Assembly (NCBI GenBank): GCA_949987705.1
Contig: OX465282.1
Coordinates: 61,191,922-61,255,921 of the forward strand
Source: Thereva unica
Taxonomy: Eukaryota; Arthropoda; Insecta; Diptera; Therevidae
Length of the DNA stretch: 64,000 nt
Direction of reading: 5' to 3'
Within the stretch, counting starts at the first letter, position 1, and every line of letters begins with the position of its first letter. Shown here one piece after another: positions 56,400 through 64,000 of this stretch. Position numbers and translations under genes: made by a program. A model generated the notes under the pieces. It saw only the letters and a list, made by a program, of their open reading frames with translations. It did not search any database and was not told where the DNA came from.

Positions 56400-58050
56400 C
56401 GGCAAACAGTGCCTCGGAACCGGATGGACAACACGACGACGACCTTTGCTTTTCGAACAAGGACACGAATCGGATCATGGAATGTGAGAACAATGCTTGC
56501 TGAGGGACGGCTGGATGAAGTCCTCAACGAGATGAATCGATATAAAATCAAGATCATGGGACTGAGCGAGACCAGATGGCCAGATGCGGGGGAACATATC
56601 TGCCGAAACGATGAGTCCTTCTTATATTCTGGGAGAAATGAAACTGAAAGCCGTAGGAGTGGTGTTGGCGTAATACTCACCAAAGAAGCCAGGGCTAGCC
56701 TCATTAGCTGGTCACCAGTTTCTGAGAGGATTATTACCGTGCGCCTACGTACCAGGCTAAGAAGTACTACGGTAGTTCAATGCTATGCTCCAACCGAAGA
56801 CGCAGAAGATGACATCAAAGATGAGTTCTACATGCGACTGAATGAGGTTTTTCGCTCTATTCCAAGGGGAGACATCATTGTATTAATGGGTGACTTAAAT
56901 GCACAAATCGGTCACGACAACACCGGTCTTGAACAAACTATTGGAAAACAAGGCCTAAGCCAAGTTACCAATAACAATGGTGAGCTTTTCGTTGACTTTT
57001 GTTCTTCCCATCAACTTATGGTAGGTGGAACTTACTTTTGTCACAAGAAGATACATAAAGAGACCTGGGTATCGCCCGATGGTAGAACGAGAAATCAGAT
57101 AGATCATGTGGCCGTCAGCCGCAGATGGAGAACCATTCTGGAAGATGTCAGGAGATTCAGGGGAGCGGACACTGGAAGCGACCACCATTTGGTAGTAGCA
57201 ACTTTTCGCCTTAGAATCGCTGCAATCAGAAACTTTCAATGTGAATCTATAAACCGTAGACGGTTTAACGTTGACCTCTTGCGGGAGAGCGCTAAAAAGC
57301 GAGAATTTGCTGGAAACCTGCAGCAAATATTAAACCAGCAAACCGTTTCTGACGACACAAATATTGAAGACCTGTGGAGTACAACAAAGGGCGCTATATT
57401 GACAGCTGCGGAAACGAGCATCGGTTATGTCCAGAGAAACATGCAACATTGGATCTCGGACAGCACCTGGCAAAAAATAGAACGCAGGAGGGCCCTCAAA
57501 AATAACATAAACTCTACACTACAAGCGACCCGGAAAGACGTCACCAACTTGAACGGGAGTACTCTCAATTACACCGAGAGGTAAAGAGAAGTGTCCGGCG
57601 TGATAAAAGGCAGCAGATAAACGAGCTCGCAGAAAAAGCGGAAAACGCGGCAAACACAGGCAACAGTAAAGTGCTGTACCAAATTACTAAACAGCTCTCG
57701 GGAAAGCACTCTACTAAAAAGCATGCCGTTAAGAGTGCGGATGGAAGGCTGCTGTGCAGCGACGAGGAGCAGCTCCAAAGATGGAGAGATTATTTCTTCG
57801 CCGCCCTGAATGGCTCACTCACACAGGAACCTCAGGAAAACAGCAACAATGCACAGCCAATAAGAATCGTCGAGTTGGAAGACCTAGAACAACGTGGAGG
57901 AGAACCCTACTAGCAGAGGCCGCAACTACTGGGAGATCCTGGTCAGAGCTAAGAGCTGTCGCGCAAAACAGAGTCCGCTGGAGGGCAACTGTTTCCGCCC
58001 TATGCCCCACGAGGGATTAAGGGGCACATAGATAGATAGATAGATAGACA
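56400..58050 (+). mobile_element. RTE-b copy, RT deleted, inserted in K
   Basis: Plus-strand copy with a complete endonuclease and linker (to about 57870), then a direct jump to the C-terminal end (GRPRTTWRRTLLAEAATTGR...VRWRATVSALCP) and a (GATA)n tail at 58028-58046. The whole RT domain is missing, so the copy is non-autonomous. It uses the same family as 11227-12748, 27190-29370 and 6269-6490. Confidence 0.85.
56424..57584 (+). CDS. RTE-b endonuclease ORF (fused in frame to K)
   Basis: Open from the K endonuclease (56079) through 57584 without a stop, 501 codons. From MDNTTTTFAFRTRT the RTE APE-type endonuclease has all key residues: GSWNVRTM (Asn), LSETRWPD (Glu), QCYAPTEDAE (Tyr), LMGDLNAQIG (Asp/Asn), RNQIDHVAVS (Asp) and TGSDHHLV (Asp-His). 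The linker follows. It nicks target DNA for reverse transcription (family knowledge). It then shifts frame, and the linker continues at 57590-57910 (VLYQITKQLSGKHSTKKHAV, RWRDYFFAALNGS). Confidence 0.85.
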   Translation: MDNTTTTFAFRTRTRIGSWNVRTMLAEGRLDEVLNEMNRYKIKIMGLSETRWPDAGEHICRNDESFLYSGRNETESRRSGVGVILTKEARASLISWSPVSERIITVRLRTRLRSTTVVQCYAPTEDAEDDIKDEFYMRLNEVFRSIPRGDIIVLMGDLNAQIGHDNTGLEQTIGKQGLSQVTNNNGELFVDFCSSHQLMVGGTYFCHKKIHKETWVSPDGRTRNQIDHVAVSRRWRTILEDVRRFRGADTGSDHHLVVATFRLRIAAIRNFQCESINRRRFNVDLLRESAKKREFAGNLQQILNQQTVSDDTNIEDLWSTTKGAILTAAETSIGYVQRNMQHWISDSTWQKIERRRALKNNINSTLQATRKDVTNLNGSTLNYTER

Positions 58051-58054
58051 AGAT

Positions 58055-59343
58055 TGCTCCTCTTATCGACCCATACCTTAACGAACAACAGCACGGTTTT
58101 CGGAAAGGGCGTTCAACAACTTCTAACCTCATGGTCCTAATCTCCAAATTGCTATGCGGAATGGAGAGCGGCCATCAATTGGATGCTGTGTACACTGATT
58201 TCAGCAAGGCCTTTGATCGAGTGGACCACGCCATCTTAATTGCAAAATTATTAAAATTTGGCATATCAGGTCCTGCCCTGGAATGGTTAAAATCATATCT
58301 GAATGGAAGAACACAGGTTATCAGATTCCAAGGATTTTTATCTAATGAGATCGAAGTAACCTCTGGTGTTCCTCAGGGCAGTCATCTTGGTACTCTCCTT
58401 TTCAATATTTTCATCTCCGATCTGTCGGAAAAACTAATAAATATTCCTCACCTCTTCTACGCAGATGATCTTAAAATCTATAGCGTCATTAAAACCCAAA
58501 GTGATGTTTCCTTCATGCAGGCGAAACTGAATGCCTTACAAGACTGGTGCACTACGAACAAATTGCAACTTAACACCAGCCAATGCCATGCAATTACCTT
58601 CTCCCGTGGAAAACGCACAGAAGCAGGACTATTATCTGAATGGCATAATGTTGAATGAGGTCGATCATATCGTAGATCTAGGAGTGGTTCTAGACAAGAA
58701 ACTCAATTTCAACCTGCACTACGATAATATCACTGCCAGAGCCAACAAACTTCTTGGTTTCATAAAGAGAAGAGCCAAAGAGTTCGATAATGTATGGGTC
58801 ACAAAAACACTCTTCTGTTCTCTAGTCCGCCCTATCCTGGAATACGCGTGTCCTATATGGGATCCCATATTCCAAGTAAGCAGCAGGCGGATCGAATCCG
58901 TTCAAAAGAGATTTCTCCTCTTCGCCCTGAGACATCTACACAACCCACATGACTACCAAACCGTACCGCACTACTTGGATAGGCTCAAAGTGCTTGATCT
59001 CATGCCGCTATCTAGCAGGAGAAAATTGCTCATATCTTGCGTTGCCTTTGACGTCCTAAGTGGAAAGCTTAAAGTGCAATTTCTGTCGGACAAGATCAAA
59101 TTCAATGATGTAGTCCGCCACACACGACACACTAAATTACTTAGGGAATATCCACACTGTACCGATTACGCAAGGAACGAGCCCGTCAACAGATGCTGTA
59201 TGGTTTTCAATAGCCATAGCTCCTGTTTTTCCCCTTCACTCAACAAGGCATCCTATAAGAAAATACTCAGATCCGTACTAACATCCCCCTCCTTGACAAT
59301 AGTAGGTAATATAAAAAGACTGTTATACTATGTTATAATTTAA
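58055..59343 (+). pseudogene. K reverse transcriptase and C-terminal domain
   Basis: Continues K after the insertion: YLNEQQHGFRKGRSTTSNLM, YTDFSKAFDRVDHAILIAKL (motif A), VTSGVPQGSHLGTLLFNIFI (motif B), HLFYADDLKIYSV (motif C intact). A frameshift near 58650 follows, then the C-terminal domain (VDHIVDLGVVLDKKLNFNLH, LVRPILEYACPIWDP, RIESVQKRFLLFALR), ending RLLYYVII at 59343. The RT core lacks only the early fingers region. One frameshift. Confidence 0.85.
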
Positions 59344-59393
59344 GTGTTATGTATACGTAGTTTAAGTGTGCCTTGTTTGGCGAATTAATAAAA

Positions 59394-59660
59394 TCAAATA
59401 AAATAAAATAAAATAAAATAAAATAAAATAAAATAAAATAAAATAAAATAAAATAAAATAAAATAAAATAAAATAAAATAAAATAAAATAAAATAAAATA
59501 AAATAAAATAAAATAAAATAAAATAAAATAAAATAAAATAAAATAAAATAAAATAAAATAAAATAAAATAAAATAAAATAAAATAAAATAAAATAAAATA
59601 AAATAAAATAAAATAAAATGAAATAAAATAAAATAAAATAAAATAAAATAAAATAAAATT
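59394..59660. repeat. (AAATA)n array, about 265 bp
   Basis: About 53 near-perfect AAATA units with a single AAATG at about 59616-59620, starting right after the K 3' end. It is the element tail, expanded to microsatellite length. The open frame on the other strand (repeating FYFIL) is an artefact. Confidence 0.97.
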
Positions 59661-59689
59661 TCTAGTTTGCCCGTAGGCTGATATTTTTA

Positions 59690-60306
59690 TGTGTTTCAAG
59701 TTTACTATTCATTTATATTTCGTTTTGCGTGAGTTCGTTCGCTAACGCTACTGATTTTACAATGCCTTCACTGCCTATTTTTCTTATCTATTCATTCGGG
59801 TACGTGATTAGTTTGAGAAGTCTATTTTGCATTAGCTGGATCATGTATATGTCAGAATTGGTGTAATTTTTCCGATTCATATATTGTTTTGGCTGCGTAC
59901 AAGTTACGCAGCGGACTGCAAAAAATATTATCAAAATACATTGTCTTATAGAGCAAGGTTTTAGTTTCAGTTTCTCTGGGAAGGGTCTTAAAATTAATTA
60001 ACGGCTGCTACTTTTATGAAGGCGTTTTTCATTTTGAATCTTACGTGTGGGTTCTACTTGAATCTGTGACGCATCTGGACTCCCAGGTACTTCATAAAAT
60101 ATTTGTGTAGAATTGTGTGACCATTAATGGCTATTTTGCAGCGTTTTGATTCACGTGGCGCGCTTCTATTTCCTTTATCTGAGGAATTCTTGAAGCATTT
60201 TATTAAACTTTTCTCCTGATTAATTTCAATGTTCCTCCATTCATCTAGGTAATCTATTATTTTGTTGAGGTGTGTTTGGAGTTTGATGATGCTTCCACCT
60301 TCCAAC
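59690..60306 (-). mobile_element. J3 Jockey-like fragment
   Basis: Minus strand: LNKIIDYLDEWRNIEINQEK, SLIKCFKNSS, CKIAINGHTILHKYFMKYLG and VQMRHRFK, a post-RT region. It then decays through a C-terminal remnant near 59830-59990. Nearly identical in sequence to 63500-63765 on the plus strand. 5'-truncated. Confidence 0.75.
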
Positions 60307-60409
60307 GCACGAAAATAAATTATTTGTATGCAAATTAAAAATTAGTCTTCAAATCACGCCAAAGAAGTATAACTTCTAATGCGCGTACGTAAGTACACAC
60401 ACCCACTGT

Positions 60410-60610
60410 TTTTTTATGTGGCATGGTCAAGCTCAGGAATCACCCTTTGTACCACTAGACAGTCATGTCGTTCAACTCATGGTGCAATGTCTAGTAGTAA
60501 GCTTAACTTGAAAATAGAAAAACAATAGGAAAGGTTAAGCGTAGTCTAGTGAATGTATAAGGAGAAGGCAGTGAGCCTCGCGTTTGCACTATTGGGTGTT
60601 ATAAGAGTGC
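60410..60610 (-). mobile_element. J1 retrotransposon 3' end
   Basis: Short 5'-truncated J1 tail: T run near 60408, the block GTACCACTAGACAGTCATG and CAATGTCTAGTAGTAAGCTT, then remnants of the C-terminus. The same landmarks occur at 41690 and 43700. Confidence 0.75.
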
Positions 60611-60999
60611 ATGGGTGAGTCACAACCGTCAGGGCTAGCGAGAGACAGTCTTGTTGGAGTGTTATGCCTCCTGAAACAAGTGAATCCCACTAACAAGACG
60701 ACAAAGGCTGTGACGCCAGCAGTACCAGATTACCAGGTGAACAAGGAGGTGCACCGACCGCTAGATGAAGATACCACCTAAGCGGAAACTTGTTTCCCTT
60801 ATTATTAACCGGTTAAGCCGGCAGGATGGCTTTTTAGGGCTACCTAGCTTGATTGTGGAGTAGTGCCGGGCATATACACAGAAAAAGAACAGGTATTTCT
60901 CTCTCGTTCATCTCCCCGAAGCTACGACTACAGACGTTGAACGGAATGCCCAACTTGGCAGCATGGTCTACTTTCTATGGCCCAATGTCTCGTAATATT
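60611..60999. other. Shared short repeat, no gene
   Basis: Contains TGGAGTGTTATGCCTCCTGA (60654-60673), also present near 22391 inside the R1/LOA copy, so it is probably part of a decayed element of that clade. Nothing else recognised. Confidence 0.4.
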
Positions 61000-62170
61000 T
61001 GCCGTGATTCTGGCAATTTCTCGTCGGGGTCTGTTTAAAAGGCCCATTGTTTTTTCCTTTGGTATAATCCAATTCGCTCTATAGAGAGTTCAGGTATCCA
61101 GTGCTCTCCACTTTTGGCTGACTAACAGCAGGTGGTAAACAAAAATGGCGAATGGGAACTCAGAAGGAAGTCACGTTGTGCTTTCAACCTAATAGGCTTA
61201 TTTGGCTTAGCACTACATCGCTCCACTAACTTCGAGCCCATCATTACCAGAGCTTTTATAGAGGCTTGGCTGTATATGAAAATTTTAATATTCATCCTTG
61301 TGTCGGTTCTCCGGCACCCTCCGACGTCTTGGAGCCATGTAGGTAAATATTCGTATATCGAACTTTCGCAGGACATCTTCGTTTCTCCACTTTCTTCTTG
61401 AAGGTAGTTTGACGGAGAAGTCCTTCTTAAAGGTCAATCTAGGGGGAAGGTAGTCTGTGGTTATAGCGACACATACCCTCATACATTTTACTATATCCGT
61501 TGGGTTTCAAGGTCCAGGCCCCGGATTCCTTCAGTCTTCCCAACTTTATGACGTTATAGCATCCTTGCAAGATTTCACTCATAACTGTTGAAGACATTCT
61601 GAACTACGTCATCTGCGTATGCTACTACTTTAGCTCCGCTTTTGTCTAGTTTTTGTAGTATACTATTCATCGTTACTAGCCACAGTAAAGCGGGATGACG
61701 CCTCCTTCTGGTGTACCTCTGTTGGCGCATTTGATTATCGCCTCGGTTTCCAAATCCTCTTGGATTATTCTCGAGCTCAGCATTGCTGCCAGCCAATGCC
61801 TGAAGCTTGCTTCTACTTTTAGGTCTATGAGAGCTTCTCGAATCGATTCAGTATGTACGTATGTACGTTGCAACCGGGAAAGGTTGTCCATTCAAAGCTT
61901 TATAGACTGGGGCAGCGATTCTGTCCAAGTTCCGTTTGCCTTTTTGTAAAGTTGGATTAGAGTGTTCTTTGGACAGGATCTCTCTATAGAATGGTGATAC
62001 CCTTGTCAGGTATCTGTCTTGGCCGAGGCAATGGCTTTCTTGTACAATTTTAGGCAATCTTTGTTAGGCTGCCAAAGGCTTTGTTTGTAACAGTTATTTA
62101 AGGTCTCTCTTGTTAACTTCCTCAGTTTCGAGAGATCTTCATTCCAGCACGGGGTAGTGATGAGAAAAAT
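61000..62170 (-). mobile_element. R1/LOA-type retrotransposon, degenerate
   Basis: Minus strand, in order: WNEDLSKLRKLTRETLNNCY and LKLYKKAIASAKTDT (linker, about 62040-62165), VYKALNGQPFPVATYIRTY, TESIREALIDLKVEASFRHW, IIKCANRGTPEGGVIPL (motif B), then LDKSGAKVVAYADDVV (motif C, about 61600-61650) and C-terminal remnants to about 61000. Several frameshifts and a small deletion between motifs B and C. Motif A is not recognised. Confidence 0.75.
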
Positions 62171-63344
62171 GGTCTAGGTTTTGAAGTCTTGTGTTAGCCT
62201 TGCACATTCAGCAAGATCAAGATTTAGCTATGATTGCAAGACCAAGACCAACAGCAAGACTTTCGCAAGAGTCTCGCATAATTCTTACAAACACTATTAG
62301 TCCAGTCAATTTAGACATCCGAGGGTACATAAATTCGCACCAAGCTGAAAATTGGTAGGATTGTTTAAAGCACCGTTATAAATGAAATCTAAAAAGTCCC
62401 CATCGATCCGGCACCTGGAACCTGGGTTTACTCGGGGTCAAAGGTCACAAAAATGAATTTTTGCGATTTTCAGCAAAACGGTAACTTTTATCATAAAATA
62501 GTGTTTACAAAGTTTGTAGATTATGCGATTACCTACAAAAAAGGATCTTATACATTTTCCCGTACGAATTATCATTCATGAGATATCGCCGTTTTAAAGA
62601 TTTACATAAAGCACTCATATCCCCTCACTTGCAACTTGTATGGCCGAATTGCCATTTACTTAAACTTTAATAACTTCTAGACCGATTATAGTAGAGCAAC
62701 GTAATTAGGCTCATCTTTTAGGTAAATGTGTATTCTTTTATGTGAAAGAAATAACAGAAACCTGAGTGACTCCGTTTAGAAGATATGTAGGTTCAAAGTA
62801 TGGGCAAACTGCTGAAAAACGACATTTCATCTTGTCCGAACCGATGGAGGTATCCCCTCGTTACTTACTTCTCCATGCTCTCTCGTGACCCATCCCTCCA
62901 CCTTTGTTATGAGCCTGTGGGTTCATCGACCGAGGGTAAACGCATTCTACTTCCTTTGCCACTACTGAAATAAACTTCACTTCTAAATTATGCTCACTTC
63001 CTAGCTTCTTTTTCTAGTTGTTACTCAATTGAATTGAGCGGGTTTCAGTTACTGAAATATAATGCAAAGAATTTCGGGCAAATACAACATCAATGGTGGT
63101 GCCGTGTCGTGTTTTTGAAACCAATCGATCATTATTCATGATTAACTTGGAGAAAATTAATAGGTGGATCCGAATCTTCACCTATGCCAAGAAATTCTGC
63201 TCAGTCTTTTGTGTACGGCCATAACACTTATTTCAAAAATTAGTTTTTTGATTTGGAGTAATGTATACTGCTATCACAACTTGTAAATTGAGACTCACTG
63301 AGCTAACATCTCAATAGTTCAAAATTAAATCTGAAGCCCCTAAG
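62171..63344. other. Unclassified noncoding sequence
   Basis: No open frame of note. Text such as GAGATATCGCCGTTTTAAAG and GGTCAAAGGTCAC suggests a dispersed arthropod repeat on the minus strand, but I cannot classify it. Confidence 0.4.
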
Positions 63345-63765
63345 GCTTCATTCTAGGCCCCAAGCTTTTCAATATATTTATACACGACTTCCCCACAAAA
63401 TTACCCTCCTTAACCCAATTTGCATACAATACGCTGACGATACACTTGTTTGGGATACAAGTGTGTCACCTATTAAAGCCACGGAAAAACTCCAAACACA
63501 TGTCAACAAAATAATAGATTACTAGATAAATGGAGGAACATTGAAATTAATCAGGGGAAAAGTTTAATAAAATGCTTCAAGAATTCCTCAGATAAAGGAA
63601 ATAGAAGCGCGCCACGTGAATCAAAACGCTGCAAAATAGCCATTAATGGTCACACAATTCTACACAAATATTTTATGAAGTACCTGGGAGTCCAGATGCA
63701 TCACAGATTCAAGTAGAACCCACACTTAAGATTCAAAATGAAAAACGCCTTCATAAAAGTAGCAT
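63345..63765 (+). mobile_element. J3 Jockey-like fragment
   Basis: Plus strand: LGPKLFNIFIHDFP (motif B end), a damaged motif C (ADDTLVWDTSV readable across a one-base shift near 63430), then LDKWRNIEINQGKSLIKCFK and AINGHTILHKYFMKYLGVQM. Ends abruptly near 63765 at the RTE tail. Confidence 0.75.
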
Positions 63766-64000
63766 CATCATCATCTGTAGCACTACAGCCTATTATTGGC
63801 CTTGGCTTCCTCCAACATTTCTCTCCATGCCCGTTCAGTTCCTGGCTAATGCCTTCCAGTTGCGTACGCCTAACTTTACTAAATCTTCCTCAACGGAGTC
63901 CATGTATCGCTTTTTTGGTCGACCTGAATTTCGCTTTCCATCAGGAATTCGATTCAACGCTATTTTTGCGGGGTCGCTATCGTCAAGCCTTTGTACGTGT
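63766..64000 (-). mobile_element. RTE-type 3' fragment, runs off the window
   Basis: Minus strand: RLDDSDPAKIALNRIPDGKR, SGRPKKRYMDSVEEDLVKLG and VRNWKALARNRT, then a stop and a (GAT)n tail at about 63766-63775. Typical RTE-like ORF2 C-terminus. The 5' part lies beyond the right edge. Confidence 0.75.

Larger units (their letters stand above)
54466..59660 (+). mobile_element. Non-LTR retrotransposon K, two ORFs, interrupted
   Basis: Plus-strand element with ORF1 (gag-like), ORF2 (endonuclease and RT), a 3' end and a long AAATA tail. A deleted RTE-b copy (about 56400-58050) separates the endonuclease start from the RT, and about 350 codons of ORF2 between them are absent. It is the longest element of the window, of the I/Jockey type. 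Confidence 0.85.

Noticed and set aside
56955..57326. Minus-strand open frames of 60-123 codons
   Set aside because: Shadows of the RTE-b endonuclease on the plus strand. The same shadow recurs at 27272-27529 and 28616-28846.
59394..59699. 101-codon open frame FYFIL repeat
   Set aside because: Translation of the AAATA microsatellite.

Overview
The window is eukaryotic and almost certainly from an insect, most likely a fly. It is AT-rich, has few genes, has intron-scale spacing and canonical splice sites, and carries no bacterial operon structure. The one host gene I recognise is the minus-strand orthologue of Drosophila wallenda (wnd; the DLK/MAP3K12-13 kinase). Two of its coding exons are visible, at 25246-25361 (start codon) and 3792-4226 (start of the kinase domain). 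Their reading phases match across a 21.0-kb intron. The rest of the kinase would lie beyond position 1.

Upstream of wnd on the same strand there are probable exons of a gene I could not identify, at 25485-25565 and 25853-26000. Further upstream is a spliced-looking coding block with a frameshift at 40490-41102. No tRNA, rRNA or other RNA gene was recognised apart from a tRNA-derived SINE-like sequence. Everything else readable is transposable-element sequence or silent DNA.

Layout. 1-3.8 kb: an 11-unit, 118-bp tandem array and an insect repeat terminus. 3.8-25.4 kb (wnd exon 2, intron, exon 1): a 768-bp hAT foldback element, fragments of RTE-type, R1/LOA-type and Jockey-like non-LTR retrotransposons, and small terminal-inverted-repeat elements. 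25.4-41 kb: the unidentified exons, an RTE copy split by a hAT element that itself contains another element, and a Jockey-like copy (family J1) split by a hAT MITE and by a second retrotransposon (J2). 41.6-44.3 kb: a J1 copy with an almost intact reverse transcriptase that contains a truncated copy of its own family. 45-48 kb: a PIF/Harbinger element with spliced transposase and an antisense BESS-like ORF in its intron, disrupted by an RTE insertion, plus a second Harbinger relic. 48.7-52 kb: hAT relics, including a three-level nest. 54.4-59.7 kb: a two-ORF non-LTR element (K) interrupted by an RTE copy whose endonuclease ORF is fused to that of K, ending in a 265-bp AAATA array. 59.7-64 kb: further Jockey, R1/LOA and RTE fragments.

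The genes do not form a pathway. The story is a large intron and 5' flank of a neuronal stress kinase gene used repeatedly as a landing site. Target-site duplications (TSDs) fix the order of several insertions. The family names J1, J2, J3, K, RTE-a and RTE-b are my own labels. All clade assignments come from motif recognition without database searches.
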